In this document: piece by piece, positions 35,929 to 46,654 of the stretch
Numbering within the stretch: the stretch's first letter is position 1
How the letters are laid out: the number at the start of each line of letters is the position of its first letter
Assembly (NCBI GenBank): GCA_012934845.2
Contig: WNNJ02003782.1
Location: 1-64,000 of the forward strand
Source of the DNA: Pomphorhynchus laevis
Lineage: Eukaryota; Acanthocephala; Palaeacanthocephala; Echinorhynchida; Pomphorhynchidae
Direction: 5' to 3'
Length of the DNA: 64,000 nucleotides
The notes under the pieces: model-generated
Told to the model about the DNA's origin: nothing
What the model saw: only the letters and a program-made list of their open reading frames with translations
The model's database searches: none
Translations under genes and position numbers: made by a program

Positions 35929-36504
35929 CTATAAATTGTTTGACCGGGTAAAAACAGGTGATGATAAGTTGTCACCGAATTTTGTTATCCCTTCAAAGTT
36001 CATTGATACGCCATTTAGACAATAACGTCTACCTGTAGTATTTTCTGGTCCATCATCAAAAACATGACCAAGATGAGCTCCACAAAAATAGCATTTTATT
36101 GCAGTACGATTTGTATGTACATTTTCAATAACATATTTTACGCTTCTGTTTGATATTGGCATGTCAAATGAGGGCCAACCAGTTCCACTATCGTACTTAT
36201 TACTTGAAGAAAATAAGGCATTATTGCATAGTGCACAACTATAAACCCCCATTTCATAAAGATCATTGTATCTACTTGAAAATGGCTTTTCCGTGTGCTT
36301 ATGAAACATCACAAGCTTTTGCAATTCGGTCAATGTAGACAGTGATCGTTGTATATTGGCAATAGACGGTTTAGTAAATATAATCGTTGATATTTCACTA
36401 GATATTCCGCTTAAAATTAGAGTCATTGTTGTATAATGAGCTAAAATAAAATTATAAAACCTGAAAATAATCCTTCTAAAACAAAAATCATGTGATTTTA
36501 GCAT
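35929..36504 (-). CDS. MSRB: Methionine-R-sulfoxide reductase B
   Basis: MsrB reduces methionine-R-sulfoxide in proteins back to methionine, using a catalytic cysteine and a structural zinc. This is a single-exon frame of 191 aa with ATG and TAG. It has the two zinc CxxC motifs (C90-ALC-93 and C138-YFC-141), SGTGWPSF at 106-113, CGAHLGHVFDDGP at 141-153, and the RYCLN box with catalytic C162. The N-terminus (about 60 aa before the domain) is hydrophobic and Arg-containing (FCFRRIIFRF), compatible with a mitochondrial signal; an internal Met27 could give a shorter form. The typical RYCIN-S of the family reads RYCLN-G here. The gene looks intact. Its last third is the source of the 89 bp satellite downstream. 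The neighbour PNP is convergent. Confidence 0.95.
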   Translation of the reverse strand: MLKSHDFCFRRIIFRFYNFILAHYTTMTLILSGISSEISTIIFTKPSIANIQRSLSTLTELQKLVMFHKHTEKPFSSRYNDLYEMGVYSCALCNNALFSSSNKYDSGTGWPSFDMPISNRSVKYVIENVHTNRTAIKCYFCGAHLGHVFDDGPENTTGRRYCLNGVSMNFEGITKFGDNLSSPVFTRSNNL

Positions 36505-36786
36505 AACTGAAATAAATGGATTTATTTGTTAACTTTTACAATTAATGCGAATTAATAAGGGAACAGCAGTTAATGTCGCTTACGAGCGCGTAAATTATTA
36601 AAATATTTTAATAAATATATGCTCAAATATTTTTATTTAATTATTTTTAAATATCTAAAAATAATTAAATATTTAAATTCAAATATTTTATTTTTTCCAA
36701 GAAAGAAATGTTCTTCTAAAAGGTAAATTATAACAAGAAAATGAGAGATTTCCGTAGGCATTTTTTATGTTTGTATGATGTGGTAT

Positions 36787-37054
36787 CCACGAAGGAATCG
36801 ACAAAACGCGTCCAGGTACCGTTTCGTCATTATTTTGACTCATCAGTGCCAGGTACCACCGACTACTTGATGCAGAGGTGGTACCTAGTACCAGGTGCCT
36901 TTTGAAAAGGTACCTTTTCTAGCTTTAAGTACCTTTGACATACTCATGCCGTCTGTTTGTCTCCTCTGCATCAAGTACTAGGAGTTGCCTGGTACTGATG
37001 AGTCAAAATAATGACAAAACGGTACCTGGTATTGTTTTGTCGATTCTTTCGTGG
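36787..37054. mobile_element. Foldback inverted repeat, about 90 bp arms
   Basis: The left arm (CCACGAAGGAATCGACAAAA ... TCATTATTTTGACTCATCAG ... TACTTGATGCAGAGG) is matched at about 90% by the inverted right arm ending CGATTCTTTCGTGG at 37054. The loop of about 75 bp is rich in GGTACC/GTACC words. One arm of the same family lies at 29.3 kb. It stands 33 bp before a Merlin-type transposase remnant and may be its terminal region or a separate non-autonomous element. Confidence 0.85.
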
Positions 37055-37086
37055 CTGTCAAATGAGTATCAATTAGAAAAAATACG

Positions 37087-37697
37087 TGGTTTGATTGCTC
37101 GCGTTTAGAATTCCGAAAAGTTATTTTGCTTGCTTATTGTTGGGTTCACGAATTAGCGAGTATTAAATTTTGCAAACGTAAACTAGATATTGCACAAAAC
37201 ACTGTTATCAATTTTCAAGTATATTCTAGAAACATATGAGAATTCGATTTGTTTCGTACTTTACGACGCAATAATGGACGTTGATTAACAGTTGAAATCG
37301 ATAAAACAGATTATAGTCGTCGAAAATACAGCTGGAACCAACTATATCCAGAACTGTGGTTTTTCGGAGGAATGTGTAGAGAAACAAAAGAAGTATTCCT
37401 ATCTGATGTCGATAATCGGTACGCTGAAACGTTAGATAAATGTATAAATGAATTTATTAATCCGGGAACTATTATTATATCGGAAATATGGAAGGGCTAT
37501 GCTGGAATAGATAAGATTGAAAGATATAATTTTCAGCATCACACTGTAAATAACAGTAAAGAATTTGTTTAAGAAAAAGTGAATAATACTCAATCTATTG
37601 GATGTTTTCGGAGAACTCTTAAAAGACGCAATAAGATTGAATATGGGACGTACAGAAAAATGACTGAATCATATTTAATATATTTTTACGGATACAA
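37087..37697 (+). pseudogene. Merlin/ISXO2-type DDE transposase remnant
   Basis: One frame runs for about 200 codons. It opens WFDCSRLEFRKVILLAYCWV and HELASIKFCKRKL, then VEIDKTDYSRRKY (first catalytic D), ELWFFGGMCRETKEVFL, DVDNRYAETL, NPGTIIISEIWKGYAGI (second catalytic position reads E where family members have D), HHTVNNSKEFV and NTQSIGCFRRTLKRR (third catalytic region; members have IE where IG stands). It ends ESYLIYFYGYN. Three in-frame stops (near 37228, 37288 and 37570) but no frameshift interrupt it. The family is cut-and-paste DNA transposons of the IS1016 group. It is dead as it stands. Confidence 0.85.
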
Positions 37698-37739
37698 TCA
37701 AATAAAGATCGTTATATGTTTAAACACCTTATAAATATA

Positions 37740-38630
37740 ATAGCAGATTAAAAAAACTATAATTACTTAATAAATTGTATAAAATCATTTATTTATTTAA
37801 AGTAAAATTATTTATTTATCTTATCAATTTGGTGAGAGATTTTAAAATTTAGGCACATGGGGAAGGGGGATAAAGGGTGTATTTTTGTAGTGCAAAAACA
37901 TACCCTCAATTTTCCTTTGCTTGGAGAAGGAGAATAGATAGTGTTTAAGTATTTCGCCTTAAGAGGGATAAAATGCGAAGTCTTTGAGAAGATGCTTGAC
38001 GCTTCAATAGTTAGCGCTTGAATAATACTATCGAAGCTCTGGCTGACCTCATAATGACGTTTGATTGCGATGGCGTCAAGAATCTTTTAAAAGACTTTGC
38101 CTTTCTCCCCCTTAAAGGAGTAGATCAAGGTTATAACAGGCTTTTTAATGTGAATTTCTTCCAGATCAAGTTTCATTACTTTTAAATAATGTATCAATAA
38201 AATGCGCATATGATTTTATCTACATTTTGAATTTAATGTTTAAGTATGTCTACGATCTTTTTACGATGCATAATTAATTAAAAATATGCACATGTTATAA
38301 TAAATTAAATTACTGTTCTAAAATATGTTTGAATTCGAATAAAAAACCGTTTATACTTGTCAGAACAATTTGATTTGTTGAAGTGATGTTCATAATCACT
38401 ATTCATTAGTACTTTAAATGATTTCTCCAAAAGCATATTTCTAGATTAAAAGAGTATTACTGCATAGTATTTCGTGAAATAAAAATTTTTCAAAACGGTT
38501 TCTTGCACCAAACAAACAAGACTTGCTATTAATAAATAAAGATTTTATTAATACAATACAACGTTAGATAAAGAATAAACAAAAACTAGATCTAGGATAA
38601 TTTGTCACCTTCTTTAATATTTGTCAAACA
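37740..38630. other. Stretch without recognised gene
   Basis: AT-rich at both ends; a central part at 37850-38170 is richer in G+C and may be an eroded element, but no frame is convincing. No open reading frame above 60 codons in either strand looks protein-like. Confidence 0.5.
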
Positions 38631-38637
38631 CAACTTC

Positions 38638-38925
38638 TTAAACATCTTCACGGCCTCAGGTCCAGAGGGATTTGAGCCTCCCGAGGCGGAGTATGGTCGG
38701 TAATCTCGAGATGAGGATATTGAGAAACCTTAGTATTTTCTCTAGAGAACGTCCTCGAGAAAATAAGACTACTCGCAAGATAGCCCAAGTATCCCTAGAG
38801 GCGTACTTGGGTTTTCACATTCAATGACAGATGTTGGGCCTGTTTCAGGGCCCATATAGCTCTCTTCAGGATACGTTTAAGTATATCCATGTCAGCTTTC
38901 GCTGAACAGTTCACCATGATGGTGA
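38638..38925 (-). mobile_element. Zinc-knuckle LINE, 3' end fragment
   Basis: The sequence follows 42530-42855 closely (CCTCAGGTCCAG, GAGAAACCTTAGT, GATAGCCCAAGTA, CTTGGGTTTTC, TCTTCAGGATACGTTTAAGT), lacking an internal 50-60 bp. It is the 3' end of the LINE family whose long copy lies at 42.5-46.2 kb, in the same orientation. Confidence 0.85.
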
Positions 38926-39234
38926 ATACAAGAGACCCGCGATTGAAATAGCGCATCACTCAATTTTCGCAAATTTAGCTTGTCGAAAAATCTACAGCAG
39001 TTGCTGTTTAAAGTATAAATGTTTAATTAAATTGCTTCGTTGGTGACTAAGTTGTAGCTACTAGTTTGCTTGTCACAGTTAAGGGAATTATTGCAATTAA
39101 AAAAGTCGTGCAATGCTGTGATATTATGCATCTCAGTGTAATAATACCACAAAGTCAAGAAGATCAATCGTGCTGTTTTCGACAAGTCGATTATGAAATA
39201 TACTAATTGTAAAATTTTGACACGCTGCTTTAAT

Positions 39235-39266
39235 CATATATAAGCCAACATGTTGGCTTATATATG
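39235..39266. repeat. 32 bp perfect palindrome
   Basis: CATATATAAGCCAACA followed at once by its reverse complement TGTTGGCTTATATATG, without a loop. No element context was found; nearby DNA is AT-rich without genes. Confidence 0.95.
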
Positions 39267-39632
39267 TTAAATCAGTGTGCAGGATAAAACATAGTTCAAT
39301 AGTCACAATGGTTGCACAGGTACATCAACTTATACAAATAGTATTGGGCTATAAGAAAGTTAATTCTTTGATGAAAAAATTCACACTTTTAACAGAATAA
39401 AACATTTAACTTACCCATTTTTAAATCGTAGCAAATACGCATTTTAAATGTATTTGATATCTGTGTAAAACAGAAAAAAATCAATCAAGTGATAGCAATG
39501 TGCTGTGAGTTAACGCTTGACTTTTCAATTTGCACCTTAAAGTCACTATTCATGGCATGAATTTATATTTATTGAGATATACATTAATATATAATATATA
39601 ATAAATATATATTATATAATATATTTTGACTT

Positions 39633-40122
39633 CAAGTGAATAATATATTTTCTGCCTCTCGGTATATTTAACTCATTATGTTAAATATTCTATATTATAA
39701 TGCATTCAATGTATAGTTACACCAGAGGTATGAATATAAAACCGATAATATAATAATATAATCTATATAATAAATAAATTAAAATAATATACAAGTGAAT
39801 AATATATTTTCTGCTTATTGGTATATTTAACCCATTATATTAAATATTCTATATTATAATATTATAATGCATTTAATGTATAGTTACACCAGAGGTATGA
39901 ATATAAAACCGATAATATAATAATATAATCTATATAATAAATAAATTAAAATAATATACAAGTGAATAATATATTTTCTGCTTATTGGTATATTTAACCC
40001 ATTAAATTAAATATTCTATATTATAATATTATAATGCATTCAATGTATAGTTACACCAGAGGTATGAATATAAAACCGATAATATAATAATATAATCTAT
40101 ATAATAAATAGATTAAAATAAT
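39633..40122. repeat. Three-copy tandem repeat, 159-167 bp
   Basis: Units start at 39633, 39792 and 39959 with CAAGTGAATAATATATTTTC and contain AGTTACACCAGAGGTATGAA. Copies 2 and 3 are almost identical and copy 1 differs by small indels. Each unit is rich in TA steps. No coding potential. Confidence 0.95.
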
Positions 40123-40129
40123 ATTCATA

Positions 40130-40900
40130 GTATGTACGTATGTATATATTTATAAATGTTCTTTACATGTTTTGCCATGGAAAGGAACGATATCGTTGAG
40201 AGCTCGATGCTAGTATACAAACAGAACACAACTTAAATCACAAATAATAACTTCTCAAAAACACTATAGTTTGGTAAATCCTGATGGATTACTAAGGGAA
40301 TGCTTAATGGTCATACTTTTAAGTACTTTGGCTAAATTGTCAAGATTTAGCTATTGGAACTAAGCATCATGATAAAATTGGTGTTGTGAAAATCGTCTGA
40401 TTAAGTCAAATTCGAAAAAATATTGAGTGGATAGAGCAATGGAGGATAGTTGGATCCGGTTTATAATTCACGGCAATGGGTAATTAAGGTAATTTGTCTA
40501 CTGATATCTAGGCTGTTGCTTATAGCTTACGACAATATTATTTAAACTCAGTGCTGAATAGAGTATATATACCGATTCCGTTTATTTAAAAGCAGTTAAA
40601 ATTTGAAATATGACACATGCGGATTATTAGAGAATGCATATTCCCAATTAAATAGGATACAAAATATATTTAGATATAAAAATATTTAAATATATACATA
40701 TCTAAAAATATTTAAATATTTTGAAGTCTAAAATCAAAACATAATTATCACTATTGCCGATAGGAGGACTATTATACAAATTTTGAACATCATTGAGCAA
40801 TCGAGACAATATTCAGTATTGATGATTAAGAAAGTTGTAAACGAGTAGGAAAATCTACATGTAGAACGAAAATGTTAATCATTTAAGAAGTTCAAAAGAG
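40130..40900. other. Stretch without recognised feature
   Basis: AT-rich, with ATATTTAAATAT palindromic words near 40670-40730. I see no gene, RNA gene or repeat family. Confidence 0.5.
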
Positions 40901-40904
40901 ACTT

Positions 40905-41130
40905 GGAACTTATAAGAAGTTCCAAAGAGACAATTCAGCTGCGCGCCTGGACTGCGGAGATGCACCATCAATACCAATTCGATTATCTGTGATATTAAAA
41001 TCTCCGACTAATATGAACGGATAATTATTGTTAAATGCAAATCTCACAATTTCACAGATCACCATAATCAAGCAGTCTATAAATAATTGGTGGACTGGAA
41101 TGTGACAAGGCGTCGGTGGAAACAATAAAA
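40905..41130 (-). mobile_element. LINE endonuclease scrap
   Basis: The minus-strand frame includes FPPTPCHIP, CEIVRFAFNN and FILVGDFNITDN. The 'L-x-GDFNI' box is the APE-type endonuclease signature of LINEs. Only about 70 codons remain. Confidence 0.6.
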
Positions 41131-41247
41131 TGTTGAGAGGTTTCGCTAGAGAGGTATGAAGAATTGTAAGTTGGATAAGATGTTGATAGAATGCATTTCT
41201 TGATTTATTGTGGAGTAATAATCATACTATTGGAACGTAGACGTTGT

Positions 41248-41640
41248 TTAAACCGTAGAAGCGACGAGGAAGAACGGATGTATGCTGGCAGAATTCCAGG
41301 CAAATGAAGCAGCGACGATAAAATAGCGGGGACCATAGTTGGTTGAGTACGGAGGGACGTGGATAAGTAGATAATTATTTGATCTCAGAGACAAGAGGGC
41401 AGAACACGAATCATCAAGATAAGCAAGGTGTAAGTCATTTAGAAGTCTTTTCGCGAATGAGCTTCGCCTCTTCATATGTAGCGCAGTCGGATACAAGATC
41501 ATACACTTCGCTGGATCCATAATTGATGAGTAGATGAAGTTTATTAGGAGGCCAAGACTCATCTGTTGATACGATTTCTTCGATGCAGTTTTCGAACGTT
41601 CGAATCCAGTGTTTAAATTGAGGCTAAGTGGTATCCGATT
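41248..41640 (-). mobile_element. LINE ORF2 C-terminal fragment
   Basis: Minus-strand block LLIHVPPYSTNYGPRYFIVA followed by ASFAWNSASIHPF. The 'H-x-x-x-TNYG-x-R-x-F-x-x-A-x-x-WNS' pattern is the usual end of ORF2 in Jockey-group LINEs, where it precedes the 3' UTR. It is on the same strand as the endonuclease scrap 120 bp away but from a different part of ORF2, so the copy is rearranged or these are two insertions. Confidence 0.6.
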
Positions 41641-41679
41641 TACCTTTGAATTTCGCAGGACGCAGCATCGAATCCACTC

Positions 41680-41895
41680 GAAACAATTGTTGAATAAATT
41701 GTTATGAGAATCTTCACGTAAATGGTTTTATTCAACAATCTTAAAACAGAATAAATTAATGAAATAATGAAAATGGTTAAGCGATAAATTCGTAAGTAAC
41801 AGTCAGTACAGGTATTAAAAAGGCTCTGTTTTTCCAGAGGCTCTAGTAGTTTAATAACCACTAAGTTAGCTAATTTTGGTAACGGGTAAGTTTCC
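41680..41895 (-). mobile_element. LINE ORF1 N-terminal fragment
   Basis: Minus-strand LANLVVIKLLEPLEKQSLFN matches the ORF1 start of the long LINE copies nearby (LVNLVIIRLLQPFERKNLFN at 46.1 kb and LKNLIVIKLKKPMERHLLFN at 46.85 kb). The match fades after about 30 residues. It is a diverged relative of that family. Confidence 0.65.
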
Positions 41896-41899
41896 CCTC

Positions 41900-42510
41900 A
41901 GGAATTAATTCAGAAGTTAAAAAGCATACCTTATTTTCTGAATTTACTGGAAACATCGTTTTACTGAAAACCTTTGATCCCTCCGTCATCACTTATTTCC
42001 TGTAATCATATACATTTTACTGTCGCTCAGTTATTGATGAGCAGGTAAAACAGCCCGTGCAGCTAAAGCCTTATGTGCCAATAACAAATTTTAGGATTTT
42101 GTACTTGTGACATTACACTTATTTGAATCTTCGATGTTCTGTCATTGTACTTGGATATACAAATGATAGAACATTTATGTTAAGAAATATAAACGCCGAA
42201 AATATTCGTGATCGTGTATTTAAGATGCTCCTACCTGAAATACCCGGTCCTACTTGTCTGTTAACCTATTACAGTTAAATTCGCTGCACTACGATGTATT
42301 CAAGTCACTGATCCCAACTCAAAAAACCTCTAATTCTATAATAGTGATATAAACGAAAATCATTTAACTGCGAATTTGTTTTTAATTACATTTTGTTTAA
42401 TAATAAGGAATTTCTTAAATAAATAACTAACAACCACTGAAAAATACGAATAGAGACATTAGAAAAAACAACTGCAGTTCAGATAAGACAACTCATAACA
42501 GCATTTAGTC
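41900..42510. other. Stretch without recognised feature
   Basis: Mixed-composition spacer between LINE fragments. No open frame, RNA gene or repeat was recognised. Confidence 0.5.
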
Positions 42511-42511
42511 T

Positions 42512-44960
42512 TCATAATGATATCACGACCTCAGGTCCAGCGGGATCTGAGCCCTCCAGCCAATCCAACATGCCGCTCTTCGACTGAACAACCCGGGGTA
42601 TATCACCCCCAAGAGTCCAATCGAGGGGGACTACGCTCGGTAATCGCGAGGTGAGGAGCTTGAGAAACCTTAGTCTTTGCTCTGGGGGACGTCCTCTTGA
42701 AAAGACGACTAATCCCGAGATAGCCCAAGTACCCCAGAGCGCACTTGGGTTTTCCCATTCAACGACAGATGCTGAGCCCGTTTCAGGGCCCACCTAGCTT
42801 TCTTCAGGATACGTTTAAGTCTATCCAGGCAGCTTTCGCCGACCAGTTCACAGTAACAGTCAACACCATATATTTACTCAACCTGTGAATGTAGGGAGTA
42901 GTTGATTAGTCAACATGGAAGATAGAGCTGACAGTGCTAGTCTCTTTAATTTTTTCTGTCGCCGGGTGGCATGAAAGACAACTACCTGCGATTTGGATGA
43001 ATTTAAAATAAGATTGTATGGGATCAGCCGGTCTGTAAATCTTAAAAAGAAACGGCTGATGTCCGAGGCGACATCTTTGCACCTGCGTCCGGAGAACAGG
43101 GCCGTGGTATCATCAGCGTATACCACTTGATGTTGATCACGTTTAAAATTCTTAAATAGTACAATGGAGGCAGCAAGATATAAGATAGGAGAAAGTGGGG
43201 ATCCTTGAGGCACACCCGTAATAGGGTAGAACTGACGCGCATCAGGGTCGTCTTCATAGTAAAACCGCTCGGTATACAGTAATATCTCCACCCTGTTAAC
43301 AATTCTCGCAGGCAACCCGAGGGACCTGAGAGAGGAGATAACAAAGGGAATGGAAATGTGGTAAAATGCAGCGGAAAAGTCAAGGAAAATAGCCACAACT
43401 AGGCGATGGCTATTCTCCCGACAAAACTGTTTCACTTCATCTACTGCTGAATGAACCGAGCGACCTTTAACGAACCATGAAAACCAGGAGGGATCAAATT
43501 ACGCCTACTTAAATGGTCGCGGATTCTACGCGCAAGCGCTTTTTCGAAGATGGAGATGAGGGAGTTTTGAATCGAAATAGGATGCAAATCTTTAGGACAT
43601 GAAACCGGACTACGCTTTGGTAAAAAGATTCTACGATTAATATTGATGCCGGCTACATCGGATGGTGAGGATAAAAGCATTGTGACGGCCACTTCTTTTC
43701 TTTGATTGGTTGTCAAAAGCTGACAGACCCGAGAAGATAGTGGAGCGACGGATTTAGAGGTGCCCGGAAGTGGCCCCCAGTAGTTAAAGATATCTGTAAC
43801 AGATAAGTCCATGCTTCTGAAGTCACCCCAAGGCGGGATTGGTTGGGGTGATTGAGTGGCTCCATAATTATGTAGGGATAGTGACTCCTTCAAAACATTA
43901 TCAAGGCCTATACTACCAATCCAGCCTAAAGCTCTATCTTTCTAACAGACAAACTTCTCCTTCTTGAATATCTTCCAGAAGGAAGACTGAGAAGGGTTAA
44001 GATAAGCAATGATCGTATTATCCCTGCTCAGCTGGAACCTATATCTAGTGCTCTAGTATTTATTCGAGAGGGCTTGCCTGGCGGAAATAGAGACATTGGG
44101 AAGGTGTAGCATTTTAGCCAGAACCTTGAGTTTTGTTGGAGTGGGATTGTAAATACGACCTTTATAGGTAGTCGAAAGAAACGCGGTAGCTTGCGATGAG
44201 AGGTAGGAATTAAATTCGGTCAAACTCTCATTACCAATTCTGGGGAAGAGTTGGATAGCCGCCTGAAAGAAAGCCACTATGATGGGATCAAAGTGAAACC
44301 TCCTTCTAAGCAACGTATCTTCCTCTATCCGCCAACGAATTAGGTCATGAGAGATGGTCTGTTTTTGGCGCGACTGCTTAGTACAGATAGGTTTCAACAA
44401 CCACATCTTATGAAGCAGTAATATGTCGAGGAGAGAATTAGTTGTTGAGCAATGAAAGGTGGGGGACGGTGGTTTGTGAATAAGGTAGTCGTTCCTGGCT
44501 CTGCGGAGTGCTGCATTAATCCAACGACCAGTTCTGTCGTTGAAGTCACCGAGTAACATGTCATAGCCACTACCCAAAATACGGTCCAGGAGCTCACGGT
44601 TCTTGTGAATTTCCCCTGGCCTAATATAGATATTGGCTATACTGATACGTTTACCATTCTTACAAAGTGATATAGCTAAACAAGACAGGGCTGGACAAGA
44701 ATAGTTTAAAAGAAGGGATGATCTTAAGGAGCATTTAACTAGGGTTAAAAGACCTTGAGATGAAGAGGCGTGAGGAGGGGTTATGTACGGAGTGAAGTGG
44801 GTGTAAATGTGCTTGGGGATAAATCGAGTAATATGCTGGGGTAGACGGATAAACCGCGTCTCCTAAAGGACTATAACATCCGCATCTCTACCAGATAAAA
44901 GGCTAAGGGCGGCAGCACCCCCGAATTCCACTGAAGTATATTTAGTGAAAAAGGCTCTTG
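42512..44960 (-). pseudogene. LINE ORF2 (APE endonuclease and reverse transcriptase)
   Basis: Endonuclease boxes on the minus strand: ADVIVL-stop-ETRF near 44870, then ISIANIYIRPGEI and LLGDFNDRTGRW near 44550, and FHCSTTNSLLDILLLH. The linker has LIRWRIEEDTLLRRRFHF and TYKGRIYNPTPTKLKVLA. RT boxes: LPKRSPVSCPKDLHPISIQN, PPGFHG, VAIFLDFSAAFYHISIP, TGVPQGSPLSPILY and QVVYADDT. A stop follows SNKY (about 44053), another lies near 43940, a frameshift stands at PPGFHG (about 43440), and another lies beyond 42878. No intact ORF2, so the copy is non-autonomous. Confidence 0.85.
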
Positions 44961-45143
44961 ACTACTTTGCATTGTGTTACGACAGCTGGAGTGGGATGCC
45001 TACCTCCTAGCAGAAACTAGGAGAGAGAAAGTTGCCCTTCTCACTCCCAGCCCTACCAGGAGAAGACACTTGCCCACCGGCATTGTCTTCATCTCCCTTT
45101 GAGGCCAACAACTCCCAGTAGATATCATCTTTCTTTGCCAACT

Positions 45144-46201
45144 TCAAGGAAGCCAGCTTTTGTTTAGAAGATGATCTCTTCTTAGAACGGGGGGGGCTCT
45201 CTTTGAAGAGGTAAGAATCGTCGATGGAGGAGAACGGGACTCCTCGAATTTTGCTATCAGATGATTCGTTAAGGCTCGAATCTCGTCCTTGTATATCTGT
45301 AATCTTGCGTCAACAAGTTTGATAATATCGGTGTCCGACATACCATAACCGTTTGAATTGGATAAGCTGGCAGCGGCAAAGTGGGCCGGTTTGACCGGTG
45401 CCCCACAATGCCTTAATTTGTATTCTTTGAAGATAGGACATCTAGACCAGGCCGGGTGCTGACCACCACAATTGGAACACAGAGGGGGAGAGAACATTTC
45501 CCCTCATGGACTTCAGAAGAGCTGCAAACCCCACACGTATGGGGCCTAGTGCAGTTCGAGGACCAGTGATCCCAAAGGTGGCACCCATTGCAATGGGGGT
45601 ATGTTAAGTCATCAGCGTCTACGATTTTGAAAGAAAGGTTGTATTCCAAAATGGGGTTACATTTACTTTTAGCCAGGCATTCCGCCTGGTCAACTGCGGT
45701 AGAACATAATGCTACTGGTATAGCCTGGCCTTTCTTGCCCAGGATGGGGCGAATATTATGAATTTTGTACTCAGATGTGAGAGCATTTAAATCATCATCC
45801 GTTGCGAAGGGCGGAAAATTATTAATTTTCAAAGTAGCCTGAATAGGCCTGTAAGTAGTTGATCCAAATTCTTTTAGGTGTGTTTCGAAAAATTCTAGGT
45901 ACGATGCTGCCAGATCTGGAGAGCTGAAAGAAACCCGGATTTCAGAATCTAAATATTTTATCGAATTGAATAGAATTCTCTTCTTATAAGAGCTTGTAAA
46001 CTCTCTCAGGAAAATATTGAAAAGATTCTTCCTTTCAAATGGTTGAAGAAGCCTGATTATTACCAGATTCACCAATTTAGGCACAGGAGGGAGTTCTTCA
46101 TCCGTGCTTGAGATTAAAAAATTAGACGAAATAGGACTAACCTTGTTTTCTTTGGCTTGAAAATTCGATGTTACATTGAAAATACCTGAATTCCATTCCA
46201 T
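45144..46201 (-). pseudogene. LINE ORF1 with CCHC zinc knuckles
   Basis: The frame starts MEWNSGIFNVTSNF and gives 262 aa, then continues in an overlapping second frame (45497-45144), so one frameshift lies near 45450. The order is: an N-terminal nucleic-acid-binding-like domain (LVNLVIIRLLQPFERKNLFN ... ASYLEFFETHLKEFG), then CX2CX4HX4C (CNGCHLWDHWSSNC), a second knuckle CGVC...H...C, and a third CSNCGGQHPAW...C in the shifted frame, followed by a Ser/Lys-rich tail with RSPPSTILTSSKRAPP. Such gag-like ORF1 proteins coat LINE RNA. The copy is broken but only lightly. Confidence 0.8.
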
Positions 46202-46654
46202 ATTTGTTTAAATTTGAAAGTTGTTTGAAGCACCAATACTCACTTTTTCTATCATGCACGAAGCCGGATCACATTTTGTTTTCAATGGATTGCATATGTA
46301 TACACCTTACCGCATTAAAATATATTGATATCACTCTAGAAATGTGTAGATTTCAACAACTCCAAATCATCGGCATACATCAAGATTTTGTTAAATCGTT
46401 GATATATACTAAATCGTAACCTCTACGAAGCCATCATTGTAAAACATCACATTGGCAAGGTGTCATCGAAGATTCATGATTAGCTGCATAAAAAATTTGA
46501 ATCCAAAAGGCAAGAATTTGGAATATGATACATCATTAAGATATGTGGTATGATTTTATCACGTTTAGAAATCTTTGTCGGTAGTGTGATTATCCTCAAG
46601 CAATGGATTGTAATAAAATAACGATAGTCATGCGATAACAATTGTGAACAAAAA
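46202..46654. other. Spacer between head-to-head LINE copies
   Basis: 450 bp between the two ORF1 starts. It may hold both LINE 5' UTRs. I could not align the two sides to each other. Confidence 0.45.

Larger units (their letters stand above)
42512..46201 (-). mobile_element. Zinc-knuckle LINE, near full-length minus copy
   Basis: About 3.7 kb. From its 5' end on the minus strand: ORF1 (46201-45144), ORF2 with APE endonuclease (about 44960-44560), linker, reverse transcriptase (about 43890-42900), then a G+C-rich 3' part (42870-42512). It resembles the Jockey/I/R1 group in having CCHC knuckles in ORF1 and an APE endonuclease, but I do not assign a clade. A second copy lies head-to-head on the plus strand from 46655, and a third block is duplicated at 48542. 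No poly(A) or simple-repeat tail is clear at 42512. Confidence 0.85.

Noticed and set aside
35929-36504. MsrB as a retrocopy or horizontally acquired gene
   Set aside because: It is single-exon but has no poly(A) trace or target duplication, and its composition is like the surroundings. There is no positive evidence for either.
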